From assembly GCF_014195505.1 (NCBI RefSeq), contig NZ_JACIBV010000001.1, forward strand, positions 124,001 to 188,000: a stretch of DNA of 64,000 nt, read 5' to 3'. Shown here one piece after another: positions 50,765 to 60,428 of the stretch. The notes below the pieces were generated by a model. The model searched no databases, was not told where the DNA came from, and worked only from the letters and a program-made list of their open reading frames with translations. Source of the DNA: Nonomuraea dietziae. Lineage in GTDB: Bacteria; Actinomycetota; Actinomycetes; Streptosporangiales; Streptosporangiaceae. A program made the translations under genes and the position numbers. Each line of letters starts with the position of its first letter. Position 1 is the stretch's first letter.

Positions 50765-53637
50765 GGCGCGAGAACGGCGGGCGGATCGACCGCGGCACCA
50801 CGCTGCGGTTCACCTTCGACGGCAGCGAGTACACCGGCCACCCCGGCGACACCCTCGCCTCGGCGCTGCTGGCCAACGGCGTGCGCCAGGTCGCGACCAG
50901 CGTCAAGCTCGGCCGGCCCCGCGGGATCGTCTCGGCAGGAGGGGAGGAGCCCAGCGCGGTCGTGCAGATAGAGGCGCCCTTCCCCGAGCCGATGCTGCCC
51001 GCCACCACCGTCGAGCTGTACGAAGGACTGGTCGCGAGCAGCCTTCCAGGACAGGGGAGGCTGGCCACCGAGCCCGACCCCGCCCGCTACGACGCCGTCC
51101 ACGCGCACTGCGACGTCCTGGTCGTCGGCGCGGGCCCCGCAGGCCTGGCCGCCGCCAGGGCGGCGGCCGGCACGGGCGCGCGGGTGATCCTCGCCGACGA
51201 GCGCTCCGAGCCCGGCGGCAGCCTGCTCGGCACCCACGAGACCATCACGGAGTCCGAGCCCGACGACGTGCTGGGGCCGCAGGAGGTGATGCCCGGCGCC
51301 GAGTGGGCCGCGGCGACCACCGCGCTGCTGGACGGCCTGCCCGAGGTGAGGGTGCTGCGCAGGACCACCGTGATCGGCTACTACGACGACAACTACGTCG
51401 TCGCCGTCGAGCGGCGAACCAACCACCTGGGGGCCGCCGCGCCCGCCGACGTGGCTCGCGAACGTGTCTGGCGGATCCGCGCCAAGCGCGTCGTGCTGGC
51501 CACCGGCGCGCACGAGCGGTCAATCGCCTTCGCCGGCAACGACCTGCCCGGCGTGATGCTGGCCGGCTCGGCCCGCGCCTACGCCAACAGGTACGGCGTG
51601 CTGCCGGGCGAGCGAGCCGTGGTCTTCACCGCCAACGACAGCGCCTACGCCGCCGCGTTCGACCTCGCCGACGCGGGCGCCGAGATCGCCGCCATCGTCG
51701 ACGTCAGGCCCGCGCCCGGAGCGGCATGCGCGGCCGGCGCGCGCGAGCGCGGCATCGAGGTGCTGACAGGACACGTGGTGACCGCCGCGCAGGGTGACGG
51801 GCAGCTCTCCTCCGTCCTGGCCGGCCGGCTCCGGCCGGAGGCCGAGGCCGCGGTGGGGGAGCGCGAGCTCGCCGCCGACCTCCTGCTCGTGTCGGGCGGC
51901 TGGAACCCGGTCGTGCACCTGTTCAGCCAGGCGGGCGGCACGCTCCGCTACGACGAGGCGCTCGGCACGATCGTGCCCGTCGCCTGCCGCCAGGCCGTCG
52001 AGGCGGCGGGAGCGGCGAAGGGCGTGTTCACGCTGACCGGCTGCCTGGCCGACGGCGCCGAAGCGGGCCACCGCGCGCTGGAGGCGGCGCTCGGCACGGC
52101 CGTGAGCGAGCGGTACACCCCGCCACGCGCCACCACGGAGACGCCGACGGCACCTGGCACGGCCTTCTGGCTGGTCCCCGCGACCGACTACGGCGCCCAC
52201 TTCGTCGACCCGCAGCGAGACGTGACGGTGGCCGACGTGCTGAGGGCGACGGGAGCGGGCCTGCGCTCCGTCGAGCACATCAAGCGCTACACGACCGCCG
52301 GCACCGCCCACGACCAGGGCAAGACCTCGGGCCTGCTCACCACGGCCATCGTGGCGCACGCCCTCGGCGCCTCCGTGGGCGAGCTCGGCAGCACCACCTT
52401 CCGCGCGCCGTACGCGCCGGTGAGCTTCGCCGCACTGGCGGGCAGGGACCGTGGCAGCCTGCACGACCCGGTCAGGGTGACCGCGCTGCACGAGTGGCAC
52501 GTCGCCAACGGCGCGCTGTTCGAGAACGTCGGACAGTGGAAGCGCCCGTGGTACTACCCGCGCGAGGGCGAGGACATGGAGGCGGCCGTCCTGCGTGAGT
52601 GCGCGGCCGCCCGCCAGGGCGTCGCGGCCATGGACGCCTCCACGCTCGGCAAGATCGACGTGATCGGCCCCGACGCGGCCGAGCTCCTCGACAGGCTCTA
52701 CACCAACCTGATGAGCTCGCTGGCCGTCGGCGCGATCCGCTACGGCGTGATGTGCAGGCCCGACGGGATGGTCTTCGACGACGGCACCGTCATCAGGCTG
52801 GCCGAGGACCACTTCCTGGTCACCACGACGACCGGCAACGCGGCGGCCGTCCTCGACTGGATGGAGGAGTGGCTGCAGACCGAGTGGCCCACGCTGCGCG
52901 TGCACTGCACGTCGGTCACCGAGCAGTGGGCCACCGTCGCGCTGGTCGGGCCAGGCTCGCGTGAGGTGCTGGCCGGGCTCGCCCCCGACCTGGCGGTGAG
53001 CGCCGCCGACTTCCCCTTCATGACCTGGAGGGAGGCCGAGATCGCGGGCCTTCCCGCGCGGGTGTGCAGGATCAGCTTCTCCGGCGAGCTGGCCTACGAG
53101 ATCAACGTGACCTCGTGGGACGGCCTCCGCCTGTGGACCGCGATCATGGACACCGGGCTCGTCACACCGTACGGGACCGAGACCATGCACGTCCTTCGCG
53201 CCGAGAAGGGGTACCCGATCGTCGGGCAGGACACCGACGGCACGGTCACCCCCCAGGACCTGGGCATGGCCTGGGTGGTGTCGAAGAAGAAGCCCGACTT
53301 CGTCGGCAAGCGCTCCTTCGCGCGCGCCGACACCGCCAGGGCCGACCGCAAGCAGCTCGTGGGATTGCTGCCCGAGGACCCGGGGTTCCTGCTGCCCGAG
53401 GGCGCGCACCTGGTGGCCGGCGCCGAGCTGCCCGAGCCGCCCGTGCCCACGCTCGGCCACGTGACCTCCAGCTACCGCAGCGCCGCCCTCGGCCGCACGT
53501 TCGCGCTCGCCCTGGTCAGCGGCGGGCAGGGCCGGGCGGGCGCGCGGCTCTACGCGCCTGTCGGCGGGGTGCTCGTCCCCGTCACCGTCACCTCCCATGT
53601 CCTGTACGACCCGGAAGGAGCACGCCGCGATGGCTGA
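50761..53637 (+). CDS. soxA: sarcosine oxidase alpha subunit
   Basis: 958 residues from ATG at 50761. An N-terminal ferredoxin-like domain without cluster Cys (LRFTFDGSEYTGHPGDTLAS) is followed by an NAD/FAD domain (DVLVVGAGPAGLAAARAAAG) and a C-terminal GcvT-like THF domain (AAMDASTLGKIDVIGPDAAE; ISFSGELAYEINVTSWDG; HVLRAEKGYPIVGQDTDGT). This is the normal SoxA plan: sarcosine methyl carbon is transferred to THF as methylene-THF. The long open frame reaching back to 50500 contains soxD in another frame and is not used. It overlaps soxG by eight bases. Confidence 0.95.
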   Translation: MRRENGGRIDRGTTLRFTFDGSEYTGHPGDTLASALLANGVRQVATSVKLGRPRGIVSAGGEEPSAVVQIEAPFPEPMLPATTVELYEGLVASSLPGQGRLATEPDPARYDAVHAHCDVLVVGAGPAGLAAARAAAGTGARVILADERSEPGGSLLGTHETITESEPDDVLGPQEVMPGAEWAAATTALLDGLPEVRVLRRTTVIGYYDDNYVVAVERRTNHLGAAAPADVARERVWRIRAKRVVLATGAHERSIAFAGNDLPGVMLAGSARAYANRYGVLPGERAVVFTANDSAYAAAFDLADAGAEIAAIVDVRPAPGAACAAGARERGIEVLTGHVVTAAQGDGQLSSVLAGRLRPEAEAAVGERELAADLLLVSGGWNPVVHLFSQAGGTLRYDEALGTIVPVACRQAVEAAGAAKGVFTLTGCLADGAEAGHRALEAALGTAVSERYTPPRATTETPTAPGTAFWLVPATDYGAHFVDPQRDVTVADVLRATGAGLRSVEHIKRYTTAGTAHDQGKTSGLLTTAIVAHALGASVGELGSTTFRAPYAPVSFAALAGRDRGSLHDPVRVTALHEWHVANGALFENVGQWKRPWYYPREGEDMEAAVLRECAAARQGVAAMDASTLGKIDVIGPDAAELLDRLYTNLMSSLAVGAIRYGVMCRPDGMVFDDGTVIRLAEDHFLVTTTTGNAAAVLDWMEEWLQTEWPTLRVHCTSVTEQWATVALVGPGSREVLAGLAPDLAVSAADFPFMTWREAEIAGLPARVCRISFSGELAYEINVTSWDGLRLWTAIMDTGLVTPYGTETMHVLRAEKGYPIVGQDTDGTVTPQDLGMAWVVSKKKPDFVGKRSFARADTARADRKQLVGLLPEDPGFLLPEGAHLVAGAELPEPPVPTLGHVTSSYRSAALGRTFALALVSGGQGRAGARLYAPVGGVLVPVTVTSHVLYDPEGARRDG

Positions 53638-54193
53638 ACGCAGGAGCCCGGCCGCCGCCTTCGCCGGCCGGTTCGAGACCGCCTCGGCGAGCGGAGCGCT
53701 CCGCCTCGCGGAGCTTCCCTTCCTCACGCAGCTCAACGTGCGCGTGGACCCGGCGAGCCTGGCCGCCGACGAGGTCGCGGGCGTCCTGGGCGCGCCGCTT
53801 CCCACCGAGCCTGGCACCGCCGTGCGCTCGGGCGAGCTGACCGTGGCCTGGCTCGGCCCCGACGAGTGGCTGGTGATCGCTCCTGAGGGGTTCAGGTACG
53901 AGCTCCTGCGCAAGGCCGTGGCCGACGGGCGCGGGTCGGTGGTGGACGTGTCCGCTCAACGCACCACGCTGCTGGTCGCGGGGCCGCGGGCGCGCGACGT
54001 GCTGGCCCACGGCTGCGCCCTCGACCTGCACCCGAGCGTCTTCGGGCCCGGCCGGTGCGCGCAGACCACGCTGGCGCGCACCCAGGTCGTGCTGCTTCCC
54101 CAGCAGGACGGGTTTCTCGTGCTCGTTCGTTCCTCCTTCGCCGCCTACCTCGCCGCATGGCTGCTCGACGCGGCGACGGAACACCTGCTATGA
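53630..54193 (+). CDS. soxG: sarcosine oxidase gamma subunit
   Basis: 187 residues from ATG at 53630 with AAGGAG seven bases upstream. SoxG features include [53 protein letters not shown] and the C-terminal [18 protein letters not shown]. It caps the beta subunit in the tetramer. It overlaps sdaA by four bases, so serine deamination is translationally tied to sarcosine oxidation. Confidence 0.94.
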   Translation: MAERRSPAAAFAGRFETASASGALRLAELPFLTQLNVRVDPASLAADEVAGVLGAPLPTEPGTAVRSGELTVAWLGPDEWLVIAPEGFRYELLRKAVADGRGSVVDVSAQRTTLLVAGPRARDVLAHGCALDLHPSVFGPGRCAQTTLARTQVVLLPQQDGFLVLVRSSFAAYLAAWLLDAATEHLL

Positions 54194-55566
54194 GCATCGG
54201 CGTCTTCGACCTGTTCAAGATCGGTATCGGTCCGTCGAGCTCCCACACCGGCGGCCCGATGGCCGCCGCGCACAAGTTCGCCCGCGGCCTGCAGGCCGAC
54301 GGGCTGCTGGAGCCGACCGCTCGCGTCGAGGCCATCCTGTACGGCTCGCTCGGCCTGACCGGCAAGGGTCACGGCAGCGACAAGGCCGTGCTGCTCGGCC
54401 TGTCGGGCGAAAAGCCGGAACTCGTCGACGTCGACACCGTCGACGCCCGCCTGGCCCAGATGCGCGAGGCCGGACGCATCAAGCTGTTCGGCGAGCACGA
54501 GATCCCGTTCGTCGTCGGCGAGGACCTGATCTTCGAGCGGAAGATCTCGCTGCCCGAACACCCCAACGGCATGCGTTTCACCGCCTTGTCCAACTCCGGG
54601 CAGAAACTGCGCGAGAAGGTCTACTTCTCCGTCGGCGGCGGTTTCGTCGTCGACGAGAACGCCACAGGGGCCGATCGCATCAAGCCGGACGACACCGTGC
54701 TGCCGCACCCGTTCACCAGCGCCGAGGAGCTGCTCAAGCACTGCTCCAACACCGGCCTGTCGATCTCGGGGCTGATGCTGGAGAACGAGAAGGCCTTCGG
54801 CCGCACCGAGCAGGAGATCCGCGAGCAGATCCTGACGTTGTGGCGGGTGATGTCGGAGTGCGTGCGGCGCGGCATCGGCAAGGAGGGCGTGCTGCCCGGC
54901 GGGCTGCGCGTCAAGCGCCGCGCCCACCAGCTGCACCGCAAGCTGCAGGCCGAGTCGGCCGAGCGTGACCCGCTGCACGCGATGGACTGGGTCGGCCTGT
55001 ACGCCCTGGCCGTCAACGAGGAGAACGCCGCGGGCGGCCGTATCGTCACCGCGCCCACCAACGGCGCGGCCGGCATCATCCCGGCCGTCATGACCTACTG
55101 CGCCAAGTTCGTGCCCGGCTTCGACGACGACGGCGTGGTGCGGTTCCTGCTCACCGCCGCGGCGATCGGTGTGCTGTTCAAGGAGAACGCCTCCATCTCC
55201 GGTGCCGAGGTCGGCTGTCAGGGCGAGGTCGGCTCGGCCTGCTCGATGGCGGCGGCCGGGCTGACGGAGGTGCTGGGCGGCACCCCCGCGCAGGTGGAGA
55301 ACGCCGCGGAGATCGGCATCGAGCACAATCTCGGCCTGACCTGCGATCCGATCGGCGGGCTGGTGCAGATCCCGTGCATCGAGCGCAACGCGGTGGCCTC
55401 GATCAAGGCGATCGCGGCGGCGCGTATCGCGATGCGCGGCGACGGCCAGCATTTCGTGTCGCTGGACAAGGCCATCAAGACGATGCGCGACACCGGGCGC
55501 GACATGCTCGACAAGTACAAGGAGACCTCACGCGGCGGCCTGGCCGTCAACGTCATCGAATGCTGA
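54190..55566 (+). CDS. sdaA: L-serine ammonia-lyase, iron-sulfur type
   Basis: 458 residues, single-chain bacterial type. It opens with [20 protein letters not shown], the family hallmark. The alpha-domain carries [40 protein letters not shown] and [19 protein letters not shown], which supply the [4Fe-4S] Cys ligands. It converts serine to pyruvate and ammonia, giving the pathway an exit into central metabolism and releasing the amine nitrogen. It is last in the dmg-glyA-soxBDAG-sdaA run, with a short hairpin at its stop. Confidence 0.96.
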   Translation: MSIGVFDLFKIGIGPSSSHTGGPMAAAHKFARGLQADGLLEPTARVEAILYGSLGLTGKGHGSDKAVLLGLSGEKPELVDVDTVDARLAQMREAGRIKLFGEHEIPFVVGEDLIFERKISLPEHPNGMRFTALSNSGQKLREKVYFSVGGGFVVDENATGADRIKPDDTVLPHPFTSAEELLKHCSNTGLSISGLMLENEKAFGRTEQEIREQILTLWRVMSECVRRGIGKEGVLPGGLRVKRRAHQLHRKLQAESAERDPLHAMDWVGLYALAVNEENAAGGRIVTAPTNGAAGIIPAVMTYCAKFVPGFDDDGVVRFLLTAAAIGVLFKENASISGAEVGCQGEVGSACSMAAAGLTEVLGGTPAQVENAAEIGIEHNLGLTCDPIGGLVQIPCIERNAVASIKAIAAARIAMRGDGQHFVSLDKAIKTMRDTGRDMLDKYKETSRGGLAVNVIEC

Positions 55567-55583
55567 CAGCGGGCATCGCTGTC
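55565..55583 (+). terminator. short hairpin at the sdaA stop codon
   Basis: GACAGCG and CGCTGTC form a 7-bp stem with loop GGCAT, starting at the sdaA stop codon. It is weaker than the other terminators in the window. The rest of the gap to 55747 shows no gene. Confidence 0.45.
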
Positions 55584-55747
55584 GTGGGCCCGCATGGTGA
55601 GGTCGGCTCGTCGGGCACCACGGCCGACCGTTTCCAGAAGGCGACAGTCGGAGGTGATGCCGCCGCCGGCGAGCCGCTCCTGTTCACACGGTCGAGCCGG
55701 ACCACTACGCCCCTGGCGCCGGCCGATCCAGGTTCTCGCTCATGAGT

Positions 55748-56581
55748 TCACGCGTTCGGCGTGCTGCCAAGGTCGTCCATAGGTGGGGTGGCGTGCTCCT
55801 TCGCGCAGCTGCCGGCCGAGTCGGTGGCGGGATCGGCGGTGTTGTGACCGCCGGATGCGGCGCGCAGCTCGACGCAGCATCGGCCAGGGCGGGGAGCCAG
55901 GATCGCATGGATGCCGGCGGCCTGAAGTCCGGTGAGGAAACCCGCGACAAAGGCGTGGTTGATCCCGCACACCAGCTCGGGGGATCGGGCGGCGAGGGGG
56001 TGGAAGGGGCAGTTGAGCAGCCGCAGCTCGGTCGGGGCGTGGCGGTGCGGCTCGAAGCCGTGCTGCTCCAGCATGGTCTCGCTGAGCGTGAGGGAACGTT
56101 CGGGTCCCAGGCGGCCGGGACGGGCGTGGGCGCGCGTTCGTGCTCCCAGTTCCTCGCCCCGGTGGCGGGCCGTGCGCAGCGCGGCGGAGCGCGCGTCCTC
56201 GCCAGGTTGCTCGGTGAGGACCGCGTCGATGAGGATCTCCGCGAGGACGTCGTGGTGGCGCTCGGGGATGCTGATGCGGATGTCGGTGTCGGCCGGCTCG
56301 TAGACCTTGGGCTTGCGGCCGACCTTGCGTACGCCGCCCGGGCTGTCATAGCGGGAGCGCAGCAGCCCGCCGGCGACGAGCTTGTCCAGGTGGAAGGCGG
56401 CCAGTTTGGCCGAGATCCCGGCGTCGCCGGCCGCCTCCTCCCGGGTCACAGGTCGGCGGGCACGCCGTACGAAGCCGTACAACCGCCGGCGCAGATCATC
56501 TCCGAGAACCAGGATCGCGTCGACGCTCGCAGCGGCGGAGGGCCGGGGCTGAGGCGAAGCCGGACTCGGGTCAGGGCTCAT
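55748..56581 (-). CDS. HTH transcriptional regulator with conserved C-terminal cysteines (SufR-like)
   Basis: 277 residues. An ArsR/MarR-like winged helix (DDLRRRLYGFVRRARRPVTR; AAGDAGISAKLAAFHLDKLV; GLLRSRYDSPGGVRK) spans about residues 25-95. The C-terminal half contains LNCPFHPLAARSPELVCGIN and later GRCCVEL, a Cys pattern like that of SufR-type iron-sulfur regulators. The promoter appears leaderless: TACTCT lies six bases before the ATG on the minus strand. It is divergent from the DUF2231-folE operon, which it probably controls, perhaps in response to redox or nitric oxide. Confidence 0.82.
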   Translation of the reverse strand: MSPDPSPASPQPRPSAAASVDAILVLGDDLRRRLYGFVRRARRPVTREEAAGDAGISAKLAAFHLDKLVAGGLLRSRYDSPGGVRKVGRKPKVYEPADTDIRISIPERHHDVLAEILIDAVLTEQPGEDARSAALRTARHRGEELGARTRAHARPGRLGPERSLTLSETMLEQHGFEPHRHAPTELRLLNCPFHPLAARSPELVCGINHAFVAGFLTGLQAAGIHAILAPRPGRCCVELRAASGGHNTADPATDSAGSCAKEHATPPMDDLGSTPNA

Positions 56582-56647
56582 ATCTCAAGAGTACCGCTAA
56601 TCCAGAACGTCGTAACTCCAATCGGCCTCGTGTTTCAGCTGCTCCGC

Positions 56648-56676
56648 TTGACCCCTTTCCGAATAAGTCCAATACT
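56648..56676 (+). promoter_or_regulatory. sigma-70 type promoter of the DUF2231 operon
   Basis: TTGACC (56648-56653) and AATACT (56671-56676) are separated by 17 bases, followed by AGGAGG at 56693-56698 and the ATG at 56706. Confidence 0.5.
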
Positions 56677-56705
56677 GGTTGGTGAAACTCTCAGGAGGAC
56701 GCGCC

Positions 56706-57248
56706 ATGACCAGGGATCTCCAGCAGCAGGCCAAACGGCCGGTCAGCGCCATGCTCGCCGGCCCTTACGGACACCCGTTCCATCCCATCCTGGTCACCGT
56801 GCCGATCGGGGCATGGGTGGCCAGCCTCGTCTTCGACGTCGCCTCCCATCTCGTGGACGACCCGGACTTCCTGGCCAGGGGAGCCAGGTGGTTGATCGCC
56901 GTGGGGGTGATCGGCGCCCTGGCCGCTGCGCTGGTGGGCGTGCTGGACCTGCTCGCCATCCCCACCGGCACCCGCGCCTTTCGCGTCGCCCTCGTCCACA
57001 TGACGCTGAACCTGCTGGTGACCGTCGCCTACGCGGGCAACTTCCTGTGGCGGCAGGCCGGAGGGGAACCGTCCGGCAGCGTCGGCACGGGCCAGCTCGC
57101 CTTCGGCGCCGTGAGCCTGGCCGTCCTCGGCGTATCGGGATATCTGGGCGGCAAGCTCGCCTACCACTACGGCGTGCGTGTCTCGGACGAGGCGACGCAG
57201 GGCGAGGGCTTCGTCTCTGTCCAGCGACGGTCCGGCCGCACCGGCTGA
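56706..57248 (+). CDS. DUF2231 membrane protein
   Basis: 180 residues with AGGAGG seven bases before the ATG. DUF2231 hallmarks are GPYGHPFHPILVTVPIGAWV and the following four membrane helices (ARWLIAVGVIGALAAALVGV; VALVHMTLNLLVTVAYAGNF; LAFGAVSLAVLGVSGYLGGK). The conserved His residues at the start of the first helix could bind heme or metal, but the family function is not established. It is first gene of a three-gene operon with a 72-residue membrane protein and FolE, divergent from the Cys-containing regulator. Confidence 0.85.
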   Translation: MTRDLQQQAKRPVSAMLAGPYGHPFHPILVTVPIGAWVASLVFDVASHLVDDPDFLARGARWLIAVGVIGALAAALVGVLDLLAIPTGTRAFRVALVHMTLNLLVTVAYAGNFLWRQAGGEPSGSVGTGQLAFGAVSLAVLGVSGYLGGKLAYHYGVRVSDEATQGEGFVSVQRRSGRTG

Positions 57249-57314
57249 TCACGACCGTCGCCGCCGTCGGGCGCATCCGCACCCGGCCCTCCGCCCACAC
57301 CAAGGAGTTCTCCT

Positions 57315-57533
57315 ATGGACATCGCCGCACCGATCACCTGGGTGATCATCGCTCTCGGCGGTTTCTCCATGCTCGGCATCTGGATCGCACGCGGCGGCGC
57401 CCGAGGCGGTGCCAGCCGTCTGCCCGTACCGGCTGAACGGCCCTTCCCCGTGCCGGTGGCCGCGGGGCACGGCCTGGCCGCCGTCGGGACCGTGGTCCTG
57501 GTCCTGCTCACCGCGCTCGGCCTCGGTGGCTGA
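57315..57533 (+). CDS. small membrane protein, 72 residues
   Basis: Two hydrophobic helices (ITWVIIALGGFSMLGIWIA and HGLAAVGTVVLVLLTALGL) joined by a Pro/Arg-rich loop. AAGGAG stands six bases before the ATG. The gene lies 66 bases after the DUF2231 gene and one base before folE. Function unknown; a partner of the DUF2231 protein is plausible. Confidence 0.7.
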   Translation: MDIAAPITWVIIALGGFSMLGIWIARGGARGGASRLPVPAERPFPVPVAAGHGLAAVGTVVLVLLTALGLGG

Positions 57534-57534
57534 C

Positions 57535-58188
57535 ATGACTCAGCACCCTCCCGCCGCTGCCCATGTCGCCCCCGACGCCTCCCGCGCGCCGAAATCGGCA
57601 CACGCAGGACTGCACGTCGTCCATGACGCCACGGAGACGGACCTGGTGGCCGCCGAGCTCGCCGCCGGACAGTTCCTACGCGCCCTCGGCATCAGCACCG
57701 AGTCCGAGAGCACGCGCGGCACCCCCGGCCGGATGGCGCGCGCCTACGCCGAACTGTTCAGTCCCCGGCCGTTCGCGCTGACCACCTTCCCCAACGACGA
57801 GGGATACGACGAACTGGTCCTCGCCCGCAACATCCCGCTGCGATCCGTCTGCGAACACCATCTCCTGCCGTTCGTCGGGACCGCCCATATCGGCTACCTC
57901 CCCGGACGCCGGATCCTGGGCCTGTCGAAACTCGCCCGCGTCCTGGAGCACTTCGCCTGCCGCCCGCAGGTACAAGAGCGCCTCACCAAACAGGTGGCCG
58001 ACTGGCTCCATGCGCAGTTGGATCCCCAGGGCGTCGGCGTCGTGATCCAGGCCGAGCACACCTGCATGACCTTGCGCGGCGTCCAAGCCATCGGCACCAC
58101 CACCACGACCTCGACCCTGCTGGGGCTCCTGCGCACCGACGCCCGATCACGCAGCGAGTTCCTCGCCTTGGCCGGCCCGCCCCGCTGA
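57535..58188 (+). CDS. folE: GTP cyclohydrolase I
   Basis: 217 residues. The signature NIPLRSVCEHHLLPFVGTAH provides the zinc ligands Cys and His, and AEHTCMTLRGVQ provides the third Cys. RMARAYAELFSPRP and GLSKLARVLEHFACRPQVQERLTKQ-like segments confirm the family. It converts GTP to dihydroneopterin triphosphate, the first step to folate or other pterins. Its place in an operon with membrane proteins and a redox-type regulator, away from other folate genes, suggests a secondary copy for special conditions rather than the housekeeping enzyme. Confidence 0.94.
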   Translation: MTQHPPAAAHVAPDASRAPKSAHAGLHVVHDATETDLVAAELAAGQFLRALGISTESESTRGTPGRMARAYAELFSPRPFALTTFPNDEGYDELVLARNIPLRSVCEHHLLPFVGTAHIGYLPGRRILGLSKLARVLEHFACRPQVQERLTKQVADWLHAQLDPQGVGVVIQAEHTCMTLRGVQAIGTTTTTSTLLGLLRTDARSRSEFLALAGPPR

Positions 58189-58327
58189 CTGAGGCGTCGT
58201 CGGAGATCGGCCTGGAGGACGCCGCGGTGGCGCGCAAGGAGCCGGAGTCGCCGCCCTCGGATCGGGATCACCTCGGAGCCGAGAATCGTCCGCGGGCGGC
58301 AACGCCGGCTGTCCTTCTCGGTTCGGC

Positions 58328-58756
58328 TCACATGTCCGGAGGGAACCAGGCTTGCAGGTTCTCCGGGTTGATCGGCAGTGAGATGTGTTCGTGCGTGATC
58401 AACCACTTGCCGCCTGACCGCTGGCAGCAGACGGTCGAACGTACCCAGATCGCACTCTGAAGACCGTTCGTGCGCTTTCCGGAGTCCAGGTGAAGCATGT
58501 GCGCGAACGCGACGTCTCCACTCGTCGCAATGGTCAGGTCGCGCGTTTCCAGGCTGATGGGGCCGTCGTATCCATCGAACCACCGCACAAAGTTACGGCG
58601 AACTTCTTCGGCTCCCACAAACTGGAGAGGGGCCACAGCATCGTAATAAACGATGTCGGAAGAATAATGCGACATGAGCCGATCGATGTCCTTTGCCTGG
58701 CTGACATCGACTCGGCTCTCCAAGAGCGCCCTGACGTCGGAATCGTTCGAAGTCAT
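58328..58756 (-). CDS. SnoaL-like (NTF2-fold) protein
   Basis: 142 residues with the NTF2/SnoaL pattern: DVSQAKDIDRLMSHYSSDIV, YYDAVAPLQFVGAEEVRRNF, and a curved sheet ending in GGKWLITHEHISLPI. Such proteins bind small hydrophobic ligands or act as ketosteroid-isomerase-like enzymes. No substrate is evident. It appears monocistronic. The 273 bases upstream (58757-59029) contain no convincing gene. Confidence 0.85.
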   Translation of the reverse strand: MTSNDSDVRALLESRVDVSQAKDIDRLMSHYSSDIVYYDAVAPLQFVGAEEVRRNFVRWFDGYDGPISLETRDLTIATSGDVAFAHMLHLDSGKRTNGLQSAIWVRSTVCCQRSGGKWLITHEHISLPINPENLQAWFPPDM

Positions 58757-59029
58757 CGCTTTCTCCGTTCAAGAAGGCTGACCGCCTGGCGACGGTCTCT
58801 GTGGTTTCACAGAGTCCGACGACGCAGCTCCCTGGAATGTGAGGTGCCAGGACGGCTTCGCCGGCGTTGCTGCTGGACCAGGCGGCGCGTCCGGTCTTGA
58901 GCGCCGACGTCCGAACCGGCGGCGGTCTGGGTTCCGGTGCCGGTGGCGCGGGCGCAGGCGATCAGGACGTTCTGCCCCTCGATCTCCAACGGCCGCGAAA
59001 GCCGTGCGCACCCGGCCTGTCGAGGCGCT

Positions 59030-60316
59030 TCACGCTATGTAGAGGTGCATGCGCGCGTAGTCGAAGGTGATGGCGAACGGTTTGAAGAACAGGTGGCTGA
59101 CGTTCGCGATGGCGTCGAACCCGAACCGCTCGGACTGTCCTGGACCGGGGCCGCCCGGTCCGGCCCAGCCACGGACGTCGCGCCCGACCGCGCTGCCGAG
59201 GCTGATCCTGTCGGCGGTGATCGGATAGCGTCCGCTGCCCGGCGGGAACTGCGGCTGGTCGTAGTCCACCTCGATGCCCGCCCGCTCGGCGATCTCGATC
59301 GTGGTGTTGAACCCCTGGTTCAGGCCGCCCGTGTCGACGGTGACGATCCGTGGCCCGTAGTCGCGCAGGCTGCCCATGGTGCAGGGGAAGTGGTCGCCGG
59401 CCAGCCACAGGGGCAGCTTGTCGAACCGGGAGCGCGCGAGCCCCTCCCGGAACTTCCTGAACTGCGCCTCGGTCCTGCGGCGAAGCACCAGGGCCTTGCC
59501 CGCGTAGTCCATGGTGGTCAGGAAGTGGTAGAACGTCGTCGTCCCGATCACCCCCGCCGGTTGTGACCCGTCCGGCAACGGCGGCATCGACGGGCCGGCG
59601 CCGTCCCCCCAGCCGACAGGGACGTTGCGCAGTTCGACGTCCCCCAACCGGAACGAGGGCAGAACACCCAGATATCCGGTGATGGGTGTGTCGCCGACCT
59701 GTCCCGTCGTCGTGGCGACCGCACGAAGGCCAGCCTCCTCCGCCACCTCCTTCGACACGCCGAGGGTCCCGTAGGTGTCGAGGAGGAACCGCTTGGGGCT
59801 TCCGCCGTTGATCGAGGCCTCGACAGTGGGCAGGGGCTCCAGGCCTGTCATGGGTATCCGCGTGCTCTGGGCGCCGTGCACCTGCCAGGGTGCGCCGCCC
59901 AGGTGCGAGTACAGCTGGGCGAACGCCTCGTCGTTCGGCCTGCCGGTCTGCCTCAGCAGGGGGATGGCACGGGGATGACGATCCTGGCGCACGTAACACT
60001 CCGCGAGCCGTTGCTTCGCGGCGATGTCGCTCGGGGCCAGGCTGACCGCCCTGGCGAGGAACCTCTCAGCGCTGCCGAACCGGTTGGCCAGCAAGGCGAT
60101 GTATCCCCGCTGCGCGATGGCGTGGACATTGTCCGGATCCTCACGCAGCAGGCGCGCGTAGGCACGATCGGCGCTGTCGAACCGTCCCGCCTTGAAGAGC
60201 TGGTCCGCGCTGGATCCTGCCGCAGCGCCGCCGTTCAGCCCGGATCCCCATATCGGTAGAGCCGCGAGCGTCAGCCCGGCCCCTTGCAGAAACCCACGTC
60301 TGTCGATGTTCTTCAC
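59030..60316 (-). CDS. exported TPR protein with retropepsin-like aspartyl protease domain
   Basis: 428 residues from GTG, preceded by GGAG. The N-terminus has a twin-arginine-like signal (DRRGFLQGAGLTLAALPIWG), suggesting Tat export. TPR-like helices follow at about 35-125 (AGRFDSADRAYARLLREDPD; RFGSAERFLARAVSLAPSD). Two aspartyl-protease-like half sites come next: FLLDTYGTLGVSKE and IVTVDTGGLNQGFN. The first has Tyr where the usual motif has Gly/Ser (DTG), so activity is uncertain. It is divergent from a two-component system and might be its target or signal source. Confidence 0.72.
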   Translation of the reverse strand: MKNIDRRGFLQGAGLTLAALPIWGSGLNGGAAAGSSADQLFKAGRFDSADRAYARLLREDPDNVHAIAQRGYIALLANRFGSAERFLARAVSLAPSDIAAKQRLAECYVRQDRHPRAIPLLRQTGRPNDEAFAQLYSHLGGAPWQVHGAQSTRIPMTGLEPLPTVEASINGGSPKRFLLDTYGTLGVSKEVAEEAGLRAVATTTGQVGDTPITGYLGVLPSFRLGDVELRNVPVGWGDGAGPSMPPLPDGSQPAGVIGTTTFYHFLTTMDYAGKALVLRRRTEAQFRKFREGLARSRFDKLPLWLAGDHFPCTMGSLRDYGPRIVTVDTGGLNQGFNTTIEIAERAGIEVDYDQPQFPPGSGRYPITADRISLGSAVGRDVRGWAGPGGPGPGQSERFGFDAIANVSHLFFKPFAITFDYARMHLYIA

Positions 60317-60428
60317 CGCACACTCCTTGGCTGTCTCCGGTGATCGCCCTTTCTACGGGCCGATGTGGATCGGGAAGCGATCGCAGGGCCATACAAGATC
60401 CATATGGTGGGGAAGGGATACTGACGGG

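Noticed and set aside
58807..58989. 60-codon minus-strand ORF between the SnoaL-like and protease-like genes
   Set aside because: Arg/Gln-rich sequence without a family match or a ribosome site; more likely chance.
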